NCBI GenBank assembly: GCA_051294375.1
Contig: CM119270.1
Location: 684,956-748,955 of the forward strand
Length of the DNA: 64,000 nt
Reading direction: 5' to 3'
From: Paraspadella gotoi
Lineage: Eukaryota > Chaetognatha
The notes beneath the pieces were generated by a model. It did no database searches and had not been told where the DNA came from. It saw only the letters and a list, made by a program, of their open reading frames with translations. The translations under genes and the position numbers were made by a program. Within the stretch, counting starts at the first letter, position 1. Each line of letters opens with the position of its first letter. Below are positions 48,560 through 60,393 of the stretch, piece after piece.

Positions 48560-49199
48560 TCTCCCTCTCTTTTCTTTCAATAATTCGATTGACGGCACGA
48601 CCATTTTTTTTCTTGGTTCAGATTTCCCGAGAGAGAGCATGGCGATTTTGTGACGTAAAGGGAGATAAGAACGTGGAGAGAGATATAGATAATAGGAAAT
48701 AAACGTTGTTGTTTTTTGTTGTAGAAAAAGAAATATATATATAAGATATAATAGTATAATGAACGTTGGCAATTATTACTTGTTTTAATGATATGGATAT
48801 TATAATATTAGATATGATTATATAGTAAAGAGAAAGAGTGAGATAGTGAGAGAGGAGAGGAGAGAGAGAGAGAGAGAGAGAAGGAGGGAGAGAGAGAGAC
48901 GCAGAGAGAGAGCAGAGGGAGAAGAGAGAAGAGAGAAGAAATATTGTTATTTATGGGTTATCAAAAGCAAAGTTTTAATGCGATTGAAAATTTTTTCCCT
49001 TTCTGCTCCTTCTTACTTCTTTCTATCTCTGCTCTCATCTCTCTCGTCTCTCTCTTCTCGTCGTCAGTCTCTCTTCTCTCTCTCTCTTCTCTCGTCTGCT
49101 CGTCTTCATTCAGCACAACAACTGCCCCAAAACTTGAACGAGAAAGGAGAAAAAAGAAAAAGTAGTGGTTATTTCATCTGCCCGCTAGGAAATCGGCTG

Positions 49200-49390
49200 C
49201 TAGAGCGGCGGCGGCGGGACGGCGGCGGCGGCGGGCGGCGGCGGCGGGCGGCGGCGGCGGCGGCGGTCGGCGGCGGCGGCAGCGGCTTGCGGCCGGCGGG
49301 CGGCGGGGCGGGCAGCGGCGGCGGCGTTGCGGCGGCGGGCGGCGGCACGCGGCGGCGGCGGACGGCGGCCGGCGGCAAGCGGGGGCGGGC
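49200..49390 (+). repeat. (GGC)n cluster, block G copy 1
   Basis: About 190 bases of CGG/GGC triplets with frequent extra G and A. It creates open frames in all registers (poly-G, A, P, R). Copy 2 has a shorter cluster at 52440-52590. Confidence 0.9.
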
Positions 49391-50348
49391 GTCAACTCGG
49401 TTCTCCTGTCAGCACGGTGACTTGAGAGGTCACGTCGACGCGATGGACCGCTCGGGGTCTACGTGATTAGCGAAAAGACGGGAGGCGTCAGCTCGTTTTG
49501 AGGAAGAAGAGGAGGAGGTAGGTGATGGAAGATGAAGAGGGAAGGGAGGAGTAAAAGAGGAGGAGAAAGGGGAGGGGAAGAGGAGCAGCCGAGAAGAGGA
49601 GGGGGCAGGGAGAAGAATGGAGAGGGGATCGTGTTTTGGGCTGACCGTCAAAAAAAATTTCTCACGTTGGGTCGTGCGGTCGTCGGGTCGGTGCGTCGTC
49701 GTCGTCGAAGACGCCTGTCACTTTTCGCCCGCGCCTTTTGATCTGTTTTTTCGCGTGCAGGCAGAGACGAGGAGAGAGGAGGAGAGGAGAGACGGAGTGA
49801 GAGGAGAGAGAGAGAGAGAGAGTGAGCGAGAGAAGAGAGGGAAGAGAAGAGAGGAGAGAAGAGAGGAGAAAAAAGAAAGAGGAGAAGTAGAAAAGGGAAA
49901 AACCAAAGAATGGGGAGACGCGAGAGGGTTGGTTCAAGCATAAAAGATGAATCGTTCATACAGATTTCGGCTTTATTTTTGCAATCACTCCCATTTCAGT
50001 TGTTAAATGCTCTAGAATTAAGTAAGATATTGTTTTATGTTTAAAGTTAATTTAAGAATAATCGGTTAGGATTATAGTTAGTGATTAAATGTAAAGAATT
50101 AGAGGATTAGAGTTAATTTGAGTTAACAAAGAGGTTAATGATTAAGTGCGGAGACAGGTTACAAATCTCAACGTGAGTCCGGCTATAATATATTGTAAAT
50201 ATGTTTTTATTGAGCGATCATGAAAATAATAAAAAAATGTAAAGATTTATCTTATAGTTTAACGCATGGAGCTATTTTATATTATTTTTATTATTAATAC
50301 TATAATAATTTAAATTTTTTATAGATAAAGTTTTTAAATTTTTTTAAT

Positions 50349-50600
50349 GGAGTGTCTGAGATAGGAGATGAGAGCTTTAAAAAAAGTTTAGAGGTGAAGG
50401 GTTATTATTTACACTTACGATGACTTATCTATAAATATTATAAAAAAATTATGAATGAGTAATGATTAATTTTTTGAAGTTTTTTGTTTTAATTTTAGAG
50501 GCCTATTTATTTATTTGTTTAATTTAATTTTTTTTAAAAATTTTTGTAGCACTAACCTGTTATCTTGAACTTTTTAATCTTTAGTGCAGAAATCGCATGT
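50349..50600 (+). mobile_element. MITE-like fold-back element, copy 2 (noisy)
   Basis: Homologous to 53463-53673, with inserted bases in both inverted ends (GAGAGCTTTAAAAAAAG on the left; GAACTTTTTAATCTTTAG on the right). Confidence 0.4.
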
Positions 50601-51500
50601 TTTTAAAAAAATTAATGTTTTTAAGCATTGTCTTTATAATTGTTAAAAATGGAAAATGCTTTTAATGTATGAGGAATAATCTTAATTTAAAAAAAAATAA
50701 AAATTCAAAAATCTAAATCATGAAGTTCAATTTTGATTGTAAAAAGGGATAAAAGAGACTTTTATTTAAACAGACATTTTTTAAATCAGTAAATATGTTA
50801 AAGTGATCTGGCCCTGACTTGATTAAGTATTAAAGTTTTAGTGTTAGGGATTAGTACGTTAAAGATTACAAGGTTTGAAGAGAGCGTTAGTAGCTAAGTA
50901 TTTGGTTAAGGAGAGTTAAAGATTAGGGATTGAAGGATTATGGATTATAAGTTAAGGGGCTTAGAAAGATTAATTATAAAGTCAAAATTAAGTTGCGATG
51001 GATTGAAGGGAGACAGAAATGTTGTCGTTTTTTTCTAGACAAAGAGAAAGGCGCCAGAGGAAACATGATTACTATTTCGTAGAAGGATAAATTCTGTCTT
51101 TGTCGTCGGTCGTTGTTGGTACCTTTGTTGTTGTTGTTTTTGTCGTCTGTGGCGTCGTTAGTTTTGAATGAAGAGAGAGAAAAAGATATATATATATATA
51201 TAACTAATATATATGTATGGATTTCTCACTGGATGTAACCAAAAAAAAAATAATCGGGGATGGCTTCAACAACCGTATGTCAAATACACAGGACGAACGA
51301 CGACGATGACGGACGGGGAGGATCGAACGGACGGTCGTCTTGCGCCACGATCGTCCGCCAAAAATCGTCGGGTCTTCATGCGATGCGCCTCCTGGCGAGC
51401 GATAAAAAAAAATATCTATATTGTCCGGAGAATCAGGAGTCGGAATCTCATTCCAGTTGTTCGTCGGTCGTCGCGTCGTCGTCTGTCGATTGGGTCGTCG

Positions 51501-51813
51501 TGCGTCGTGCGTCGGTCGTCTCGGGTCGTCGAGATGCCGTCCTTCCTACGTGCAAGAGAACTTCAAAATGCGATCCTGTTGCGAATTAAAAATAAATGAC
51601 GCTAAGAAACGACTCTCTCTCTCTCTCTCCTCCATCTCTCTCTCTTCTGTCTTCGTCTCCTCGTCGTCTGCAGTTCGTCTCCTCCTCTCTCTCTCTTCCC
51701 TCTCATCTCCTCCTGCTCCTCTGGAGTCCTCTCTTCGCGCCTTCATCGTCCTCCTCATCTCTCCCTCACTCGTCCGGTCTCTCTCTTCTGCTCCTCTCTG
51801 CTCTCGATTCTCC
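51501..51813. repeat. Junction DNA and CT/TCC tract
   Basis: About 100 bases of low-repeat DNA follow block G copy 1, then CT- and CTCCTC-rich sequence runs up to the gap. Confidence 0.75.
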
Positions 51814-51838
51814 NNNNNNNNNNNNNNNNNNNNNNNNN
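51814..51838. other. 25-N gap before block G copy 2
   Basis: Exactly 25 N within CT sequence; the second copy of block G begins on its right side. Confidence 0.99.
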
Positions 51839-52318
51839 TCTCTCTCTCTCTCTCTCTCTCTCTCTTTTCTTTCATAATTCGATTGACGCACGACCATTTT
51901 TTTTCTTGGTTCAGATTTCCGGATGCGATTTGACGTAAAGGGAGAAACGTGGATGATAATAGAATAACGTTGTTGTTTTTGTTTGAAGAAATATATATAT
52001 AGATAATAATAGTAGTATGAACGTTTGCAATATTACTTGTTTTATCGATATGGATATTATATATAGATACTGATATATATGTAAAGAAGAAAAGAGTGAG
52101 ATAGTGGAGAGAGACGACGAGAGAGAGAGAGACGAGAGAGACTGAGAAGGAGGGAGAGAGAGAGAGAGAAAGAAGAGAGAGAGAGAGAGAGAGAGAGAGA
52201 TGAGAAATATTGTTATTATGGATTAATCAAAGCAAGCTCTTAATATGGCGATTGAAAATCTTTTTTTCCTCTCCCTTCTTACTGTCTTTCTATCTCTCTC
52301 TCTCATCTTTCTCTCTCT

Positions 52319-52362
<44 letters not shown>

Positions 52363-52439
52363 TTCACCACAACAACTGCCCCAAAACTTGAACGAGAAAG
52401 AGAAACAAAAAAAAGTGGTTATTTCATCTCGCTAAGGAA

Positions 52440-52590
52440 TCGGGCTGCAGAAGCGGCGGCGGCGGAGCGGCGGCGGCGGCGGCGGCGGCGCGGCGCGGCC
52501 GGCGGCACGGCGGCGGCGGCAGGCGCGGCGCGGCGGCCGCGGCGGCGGCAGCGGCGGCGGCGGCGGCGGCGCGGCAGCGGCGGGCACGTC
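52440..52590 (+). repeat. (GGC)n cluster, block G copy 2
   Basis: CGG/GGC triplets with fewer extra G than copy 1. Confidence 0.9.
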
Positions 52591-53462
52591 AATCGTTCGT
52601 CCTGTTCACGTGACTTGAGGGTCACTCGACGCGATGGACGCTCGGGGTCACGTGATTAGCGAAAAGACGACGGTCAGTCGTTGAGGAAGAGGGAGGAGGA
52701 GAGGAAGAGAAGGGAAGAGGAGGAGGAGAGGAGGAGAAGGGGAGGGGGGAAGAGGAGCAGCGAGAAGAGGAGGGGGCAGGGAGAAGAAGAGAGGGGATCG
52801 TGATTTTGCTGACGGTCAAAAAAAATTCTCACTTGGTCGTGCGTCGTCGGTCGTCGTCGTCGTCGTCGACGACGCCTGTCACTTTTTCCCGCGCCTTTGA
52901 TCTTTTTTCGCGGTGCAGGAGAGGAGAGAGAAAGAGACGAGAGAGAGAGAGTGAGAGAGAGAGAGAGAGAGAGAAGAGAGAGAGAAGAGAGAGAGAGAGG
53001 AGAGAGAGAAAGGGAGAGAGAGGTGAGCAGGAGCACGAAGAGAGAGAAGTAGAAGGAAAAATGGGGAGAGCGAGAGGGTTGGGTTAAGAAAAAGATGAAT
53101 CGTTCATCAGATTTCGGCTTTATTTTTCAATCACTCCCCATTTCATTGTTAAATTCAGAATTAAGTAAATATTTTTTATGTTTAAAGATTAATTTAAAGA
53201 ATATGGTTCAGGATTAAGTTAGTGATTATGTAAAGAATTAAGGATATAGATTAATTTAGTAACAAAGGTTAATGATTAAGGCGGAACAGGTTACAAACTA
53301 ACTGAAGTCCGGTATAAATATTGTAAATATGTTTATTAACGATCATGAAAATAAAAAAAAATTAAGATTTATCTTATAGTTAAACGCATGGAAGCTATTT
53401 TATATTATTCAAATACTATATAATATTAAAATTTTTTTATAATAAATTTTAATTTTTTTAAT

Positions 53463-53673
53463 GGATTCTGATAGAGCTTAAAAAGTTAGATGAAGGTTAT
53501 TATTACAACTTAATGACTTATCTATAAATATTAACTAAAAAAATTAATGAATGATAATGATAATAATTTTTTAAAGTTTTTTTTAATTTTAGCCTATTTA
53601 TTATTTTTTAATTTAATTTTTTTAAATTTTTTGTACTAACCTTTATCTAACTTTTTAATCTTTATCAGAATCC
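53463..53673 (+). mobile_element. MITE-like fold-back element, copy 3 (clearest)
   Basis: The left end GGATTCTGATAGAGCTTAAA and AAGTTAGATGAAGGTTA is matched by a right end that reads, as reverse complement, GGATTCTGATAAAGATTAAA and AAGTTAGATAAAGGTTAG. These are inverted ends of about 37 bp with few mismatches around about 135 bp of AT-rich core, with no coding capacity. Confidence 0.55.
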
Positions 53674-54409
53674 ATTTTTAAAAATTAATTTTTTAAGCAT
53701 TTCTTATATATTGTTAAAAATGGAAATGCTTTTATGTATGAGGAAAATTAATTTAATCAAAATCTAAAATCATAAGTCAATTTGATTGTAAAAGGATAAA
53801 AGACTTTTATTACAGACTTTTTTAAATCATAAAATATGTTAAATTCTGGCCTACCTTATTAAGTATTAAAGTTTTAGTTTAGGGATTATAGTTAAAGATT
53901 AAGGTTTAGCGTTATAGCTAAGTATTTGGTTAAGAGTTAAAGATTAGGATTAAGGATTATGGATTAAAGTTAGGGTTAAGATTAATTAATAAAGTCAAAA
54001 TTAAGTTCATGGATTGAGGAACAGAAATGTGTCGTTTCTAGACAAGAGAGCCAGAAGACAATGATTACTTTTCGTAGGATAATTCTGTCTTTGTCGTCGT
54101 CGTTGTTGTCTTTGTTGTTGTTGTTTTTGTCGTCGTCGTCGTTGTTTGATGAAAGAGAGAGAAAGATATATATATATATATACATATATATATGGATTTT
54201 CTCACTGATAACAAAAAAATATCGATGGGTTCAACAACCGATTCAATACAAGGACGACGACGATGACGACGATGACGACGTCGTCTTCCACGTCGTCGCC
54301 ATCGTCGTCTTCATCGATGCGCCATCTGGCGAGCGAAAAAAAAATATCTAATTTCCGGAAATCAGAGAGTCGGATCTCTTTCCAGTTGTCGTCGTCGTCG
54401 TCGTCGTCG

Positions 54410-54412
54410 TCG

Positions 54413-54452
<40 letters not shown>

Positions 54453-54494
54453 TTCTTTCTTTCTTTCCTTCTTTCTTTTCTTTCTTTTCTTTTT

Positions 54495-54530
<36 letters not shown>

Positions 54531-54560
54531 GTCTTTCTTTTCTTTACTTTCTTTTTCTTT
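54410..54560 (+). repeat. (CTTT)n microsatellite
   Basis: About 150 bases of CTTT with TTTTC and CCTT interruptions, directly after a GTC run (54393-54414). Confidence 0.93.
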
Positions 54561-54639
54561 CTCTCTCTCTCGTCGGCAAAACCGGCCAAGAGTCGTATCG
54601 TTCGATTTTTTCTCCATCATAATCATGCGGTTGATGATC

Positions 54640-54697
54640 GAATGGTGTCTCTCTCTCTCTCTCTTCTCCCTCTCTCTCTCTCTCTTTCCTCTCTTCC

Positions 54698-54753
<56 letters not shown>

Positions 54754-54757
54754 GGTC

Positions 54758-54795
<38 letters not shown>

Positions 54796-55000
54796 TTCTC
54801 TCTCTCTCCTTCTACTCTCATCTCTCTCTCTGCTCTCTCTTTCTCTCGTCGTTTTCTCCCTCCTATCTTCTCTTGCTTTCTCTCTCCCCTCTCTCCTCCC
54901 CCCCCCATCCTCTGCTCGTCCTCTCCCGTCTCTCTTCTGGCTCCTCTCTCCTCCTCCTTTCTCTTCTCTCTCTGCTCTTCCCCTCTCTCTCCCTAAAGAG
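54640..55000 (+). repeat. (CT)n/CTCC array
   Basis: CT runs with TCC, TTC and GCTC interruptions. Poly-SL and poly-RE frames are artefacts. Confidence 0.9.
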
Positions 55001-55029
55001 ACGGAGAGATAGGTTCCACGGAATTCCAT

Positions 55030-55790
55030 TGACGGCTGAGGAAGGTGTCATCGCCGAAAGGATAGAAAAGAAAAAAAAAACAGATAGACAGCGAAGAAAG
55101 AAAGACAAAAAAAGGAAGAAAGAAAATAAAAGACAAAAGAAAATTAGAAAAGAAAAAAGAAACGTAGAAAGAAAAATTAAATTGTTTTAAAAATAAGAAG
55201 AGATGGTAAGAAAAAGATATAAGATATGAGAAAGAAAAAGAAAACAGAAAAAGAAAAAAGGAAAAAAGAAAATAGATAGGAAACAAGAAAGAAGGAAAAG
55301 AAACAAACGACTAGAAAATAAAAATGTAAGAAAGATAAAAAAAAGCAAAAGAATAGAAAGAATAGAAATGAAAAAAAAGAAGAATAAAATAGACAAGAAA
55401 GCAGTTAGAGTAGGAAATAAATATAACAAATATTTCGAATCATATTTTATTGTTAAAGATAAAAATGATGAGAAAATAAAGTTTATGGAAATTTAATTAA
55501 AAGTAGGAAGAAATAAAAAAGAATAAAAAAGAAAAAAAAAAAAGAGGGAAAAAATGTGAATGACTTCGTAATTAGAGTTTTTTTTATCCTCACATCCTCT
55601 AGGAAAGCTCGTTGCTTCATTAATGAAGAGAGAGTGAGAGAGAGAGAGGGGAGGGGGGAAGAGAGAGGGAGAATGAGAGAGAGAGAAGAGCTCATATCTG
55701 AGAGACTGGAGAGGAGGGCTCGGTGCTTGGCCGTGGGAGAGGATCGAGAAATGCGCGGAGAGGCACGGATGTATATATAGAGCATTAACC
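55030..55790 (+). repeat. Duplicated block F, copy 1
   Basis: A-rich AAAGAAAG DNA, then TAATTAGAGTTTTTT, CCTCACATCC, AAAGCTCGTTG, TTCATTAATGA and a GA tract. The same order recurs at 58583-59470. Confidence 0.8.
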
Positions 55791-56143
55791 TGTATTTTTT
55801 TCGTAGTCAGATCTGGTATTGAGAAGCATTTTTTCTGTTTCTCTGAGACGGGTTGGACAGAAGCTTGATCGAGTATAGACAGAGTGGAGTAGAGAGGGCA
55901 AGGGGGTGGTTCGATCGAAGATGCTATATGATGACTAACTGCTGCCTGCGGATATGTAGTACTTGAATTTCTTTGCTATGAATAGCTTATTATTGGTAGT
56001 GGGGTAGTGGTCGGCCTTTGCATCAAGATTTCTACCCTTCAAAGTTCCGAAATTTCACTTTGAAGGAGAACGATGGCGCTGATTAAGATCCAAAACCTCC
56101 AGCACAAACGCCAGAAAGGTCTGTCTTCTCTCTTTCATCCAAG
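55791..56143. other. Low-repeat DNA, no gene assigned
   Basis: Balanced composition with no simple repeats. A 54-codon ATG frame at about 56072-56236 overlaps the next entry in a different register and is not recognised. Confidence 0.6.
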
Positions 56144-56484
56144 ATGCAACCTCTCCAGCATCAATCGAAGGAAACGATCAAGCAGTCATGTGGATTCTTT
56201 GCGAAATACATTGAGGAACGACCGTATCACCAATCTCCATTAAGTACAGATGACACAACTATTGCTTCTCAACACCGCAGCATCCCTATGATTAACCTCG
56301 CCAAGGTGCTCCTTCCCCTCTAGCAGAGCTCACGACTTCATTTACCACATCGAGCAGGCCTCCCAACTCAGACGACAAACAAGGCGCTGTGAACTTCATC
56401 GACCGATTAGTTCAACAAATTTTAACTTTAAAATACCAGTTTAGCGACCTGCAACATACGTGCAAGGAGCCTAACAGTCCCTGA
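56144..56484 (+). pseudogene. Coding-like stretch with a frameshift, unidentified
   Basis: From ATG 56144 a frame of 59 codons runs to TAG 56321 with natural composition (for example SCGFFAKYIEERPYHQ). A second frame, shifted, runs from about 56326 to TGA 56482 (for example VNFIDRLVQQILTLKYQF). Together they look like a decayed or misread coding segment in repeat-free DNA. No family or catalytic motif is recognised, and the two frames may be unrelated. Confidence 0.2.
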
Positions 56485-57690
56485 TTTCTGCACAAATTAT
56501 CAAACATGGCTTTTTTCCACACAACTATTTCTTAACAATTCACTGGGATGAGTTCAGAAAAAATATTCATACTTCTTTATTTGACTGATAGAAATTTCAA
56601 TTGAGAGAAAAATGATTGGAATCTGAGAAAAATACTAGCGCAGTTACAGGTTTGTTTATGACAATATTGCCCAATGTCATTGGCGTGAAGGAATCTGCCC
56701 CATTAAAGAGAGAAATTCTTTGGAAGATAAAACCTTTGTCACGTGAGTGATCACTGATCACACAACCCCTTTATGATGTGAATATATATTCTCACTACCT
56801 TAACAGCGTAGTGGACAATAGAGGGATAAGGCTGAACAAAAGGACAATAAAACAGCCTGCTAACTAGAACAGAAGATATGCATTTACCCTCTTGATACTC
56901 TAATACAATGTATTACACATGATTGCAACAATCCTCGACAATGAATTAATGATGAGCAAAAAAAATCGCAATTCCAATGAATTCCAAACAAGTCCCCCCA
57001 TGCCCCCCCACTGCCCCATGCGTTGCTTTAAATTTCTGGTTGGCAGTTACTATGCAAACATTCACGACAAAAAATGCCTTCCGCTCTCTGGAAAACCATG
57101 AACGGTCTGTGCTCGAAGGTCTCCTTCCACTCATTTCCTGTCTGGAAGAATTTTCATTCCCCAATAAATCTCCATTTAATGTTGCGTCGTGGCCCTTTCT
57201 TTTCTTGCGCTTTTGTTTCTCTTGCCAGAGCTCTCCATTGATCTCGTTTCTTCTCTTCCCTTCACTAATTTTGATCAACTTATTTCTATCTTACTCAACG
57301 ACCCAAACCTCTTTTAATTTTTTGACTTTTCAGTCTTCAGGTATGTTTCTGTAGCTGGACTCAATTTCCTAGACTCATTTTCCTAGGATGAGTCATTGGT
57401 TCAACCATCACCATAGAAATCTACAGTACATATTTATATTAAGAATTGTTCGCAGTATAAAAAAAAAAAAAAAGCAATTGTTATGTTCTCTGTATGAAAA
57501 CAAATCTTCTGTTTTACCCCTTTTTGCCTTGTTCCTTGCGAATGTTCACGTAAAAAAAACCAAAAAGTTGAAAAAAAAAAAAAAAAATTATCTTAGGTGC
57601 AATCACGCTCATTCTCAGTGTTAAGATAGATTTAAACAAACGATCACGGTTTTAGAAATATCACAATAGATAATTAAAATCTATTTCGCT
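56485..57690. other. Low-repeat DNA with opposing short frames
   Basis: About 1.2 kb has few simple repeats apart from A runs near 57455 and 57575. A minus frame at 56946-57278 (110 codons; contains KRKKRKGHDATLNG) and a plus frame at 56977-57354 cover the same DNA. Neither is recognised and at most one could be real. Confidence 0.4.
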
Positions 57691-57945
57691 TTTACTCTCC
57701 AAGTAGGTGCTGAGTCCTCTCTTAGGTCGATGGCGATAGCCCAGACGACGATAGAATACGTGAGATACAATGGTGACAACAATGGCGACGACTAATTGGC
57801 GACGACGATGGCGACGTCTACGGCGCCGGCAATAGCGATGGCGATGGCGCCTCTGCTCTCCATTACTCTCTCCCCCCTCGCAGTCCCGACGCTCTCCTCT
57901 CTTGCTCTCCCCTTCATACGCGAACACCCGAATCATGAAAATTAA
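57690..57945 (+). repeat. Degenerate GGCGAC/GATGGCGAC repeat
   Basis: Irregular GGCGACGA, GATGGCG and CTACGGCG units (57725-57860), then CTCTCC pyrimidines. The R/H-rich minus frame is repeat-derived. Confidence 0.7.
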
Positions 57946-58557
57946 AACAAAAACAAAAATTACCTTCTCCCGACTTCACCTCTCTCGTCGACTCTCCTGC
58001 AAAATCTCCGTCTGATTCTTACGTTCCCCGATCAACGTCAACATCTTTCGTCATAGCGGTTATCTGCAGCGACCTCCAAGGACCAACGTCTTCTCATGCA
58101 TCTCTTGCGCTCTCTCTTTCACTGCTTCCCCCCTTCTCTTTCTGTGTAAACCCATGACCCCCCCTTTGTTTTACAATTTTTTTTCTTTGTTAACTGTTAA
58201 AGCTGGCAGCTTTGAAATAGGGTATCTTTCATAGATTGCCCTTTCTCTATTTTACCGGTGCATAAAGTACAGAAAATAGAATATATTAGTATCGATTTAA
58301 ATTTCCTACTTTTCGACTTTTTGATAATGTTTTTAAACATTCTTTGAAACCCGTCTCCTAGTTAATAATCTTTAGTCTGGATTTATCATTTCGTAGTGCA
58401 ATTTTACTTTCTTAGCTTTCACAGTATGATTTATTGCTAGATACGACACTCACTTTTTTTGGCCGCCAGAGATCATTTTCCTCGTGTAAGTCTCGGAATC
58501 TTTTTTAAAATTATTTATATCAACAAACTTTAAATTTTTCATTGAACACGCTTCCTA
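57946..58557. other. No gene seen
   Basis: C/T-biased to about 58140, then AT-rich low-repeat DNA to the gap. No element is recognised. Confidence 0.7.
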
Positions 58558-58582
58558 NNNNNNNNNNNNNNNNNNNNNNNNN
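58558..58582. other. 25-N gap before block F copy 2
   Basis: Exactly 25 N; the A-rich start of the second F copy follows. Confidence 0.99.
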
Positions 58583-59416
58583 AGCACAAGATAATTTAAA
58601 CGCGGAGAAGTAGAAAAAAAGAAAAAAAAGAGGCGCTGGAAAACAAAGGAAATAATAAGAAAAAAAAAAAATATATAAAAAAAAAAGGGAAAAAAAGGAG
58701 GAAAAAGAATAAACATAGGATAGAAAACCCAAAGGGGGGGAAAAAGAAGAGAGAAAGAAGGAAAAGAAACCAAAGATCTAGAGAAATGAAAAAATGTAAG
58801 AAAGATTAAAAAAAAGCAAAAGATAGAAGTAAGAGTGCTGGATAGAAAGGGAACAACAAAAAAAAAAAAAAAAAAATAAAATAATTAAGACAAGGAGAAA
58901 AGGATAGTTTTAGGAGAAAAGAATAAAAATAATAAAAAAAATATTTCGAATCATTTTTATTTGTTTTTAAAGGATAATATGATGAGAAAAAAAAAAAAGT
59001 TATATGAGAATATATTCTTTAATAAACGTCGTCTCTTATATATACTGCCTATCATCTTCGCGAATGACATAGATGATATCTAGAGACTCCCAAAGTATGA
59101 GGAGAATAAAAAAAAAAAGATATAAAAAAAAAAAAAGGAAAGACAAAAAAAAAAAAAAAAAAAAAGAGGGGGAAAAAAAAATCGTGAAGACACCAACATG
59201 ACTTCCGTTAATTAGAGTTTTTTTTTCCTCACATCCCTATGAAAGCTTCGTTGACTCATTAATGAGAGACGAGTGGACGAGAGACGACGAAGGGGGCTAC
59301 GGGGGGAGGGAGAGATGAGGATGACGAGATAGGCAGAAAGAGGACCCAGAGACAGTGAGGAGAGAGAGTAAGAGAGAGGCAGAGAGACGACTGCGACGAG
59401 GAGGAGAGCAGAGAGA

Positions 59417-59451
<35 letters not shown>

Positions 59452-59470
59452 TGTTTTCTTGGCGTCAATT
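58583..59470 (+). repeat. Duplicated block F, copy 2
   Basis: Same markers as copy 1, with longer A runs and extra bases (GAGTGGACGAGAGACGACG where copy 1 has GA repeats). Confidence 0.8.
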
Positions 59471-59590
59471 ATTTTTTATCGCAACAGGTATCGCATTTGA
59501 GTTTTTGACGAGGAAGGAGGCTGCTGACGGCAAAGAAAGAAAGAAAGAAAGAAAGAAAGAAAAGAAAGAAATCATCTCAACGCGATAATC
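59471..59590 (+). repeat. Short spacer and (GAAA)n repeat
   Basis: (AAAG)n at about 59533-59565, between low-repeat segments. Confidence 0.85.
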
Positions 59591-59678
59591 GTCTTCTCAA
59601 CCGAAAATAAGAATCAATGAGAATTCGCAACAATAAGATGACCGTTGATGCCAGAATCGGTCGACGATGGAAACCAAA

Positions 59679-59729
59679 ATTGACGGCGCCATTTAGCGGC
59701 GTCCCACCCCAAAAACTGGCGCCGTCAAT
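59679..59729. other. 13-bp inverted repeat with GGCGCC cores
   Basis: ATTGACGGCGCCA (59679-59691) and its exact reverse complement TGGCGCCGTCAAT (59717-59729) flank 25 bases. Two further ACGTCAG/ACGTCAG copies follow immediately (59732-59745). Confidence 0.8.
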
Positions 59730-59749
59730 AAACGTCAGACGTCAGGAAT

Positions 59750-60000
59750 CGCTGAGTCCGCGTTCGCGAGAGACAGAGCGCCGCTGTGATGTCACGTCGC
59801 CGGGCAAAGAGCGCCGGTTCGGGCAGAGGAGCGGCGACGTGCTGTGACCGACGGAGATGGCGGCGTCGGGCGGAGGAGCGCCGCGGCGAGAGGATAGGAT
59901 GGACGAAAGATTTCGGCGCCGAGCAAAGGAGCGCCGCTTGGAAAAAAATAGCGCCGAAACTTGATAAGAGCATCGCGCCGGGATACGTTGGCGCTAAAAC
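59750..60000 (+). repeat. Cluster of GCGCC/GAGCGCCG motifs
   Basis: At least seven GAGCGCCG, GGCGCC or TAGCGCCG motifs at irregular 20-40-base spacing. The frame at 59786-60124 (plus) and the opposing frame at 59792-60070 both have mixed composition; neither is recognised and both may result from the GC-rich motif series. Confidence 0.5.
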
Positions 60001-60393
60001 GGGACCAGTGTCTCGCAGTCATCGAGTTCGTCGTTGGCATCGTCCTTCGCCAGGAGAAAAATATTTCCATGAACCAGACGAGAATTTAAGAAAAAGAAAA
60101 AAAATTCAAAATTCAAAATTTTGACTTAGAATTAAATTTCAAAAGTGAAATGAATTTCATAAGCGACTCGACTCGATTTTCTCGGCTCAAGTTTTTGCCA
60201 AGAATTTTTTTTCTTTTTCTGCCAAGATTTTTTTTTTAATCGGCCGAGAGTCTTTCTCTTCCTCTCCGGCTTCCTTCCAAACCTGTTTCATTATGGAACC
60301 ATTCTTAATCCTCTGTAAATCTATGAAACCATCTTTCTGTATTTCATGAATCTACAATACTTTTTTTCCGCCAAATCCGGTCTTTTCCCGCCA
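60001..60393. other. No gene seen
   Basis: AT-rich, with TTCAAAATTCAAAATTTTGA near 60105 and T runs near 60210-60235, before the gap. Confidence 0.7.

Larger units (their letters stand above)
48560..51500 (+). repeat. Duplicated block G, copy 1
   Basis: Recurs in the same orientation at 51839-54415. Contents: ATTCGATTGACG start, GA/CT tracts, a GGC cluster (49200-49390), purine-rich DNA, GTCGTC, a GA tract, then about 1.2 kb of AT-rich DNA with a MITE-like fold-back, and a TATATA/GTCGTC end. This copy is roughly 350 bases longer than copy 2, mainly through dispersed small insertions. I see no gene. Confidence 0.92.
51839..54415 (+). repeat. Duplicated block G, copy 2
   Basis: Direct copy of 48560-51500. 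The GGC cluster is at 52440-52590, the fold-back element at 53463-53673 and the GTCGTC end at 54380-54415, beyond which a CTTT array replaces the copy-1 sequence. Confidence 0.92.

Noticed and set aside
49169-49395. Proline/alanine/arginine-rich frames in the GGC cluster
   Set aside because: Every register is open because the sequence is GGC triplets with inserted bases; copy 2 has a different arrangement.
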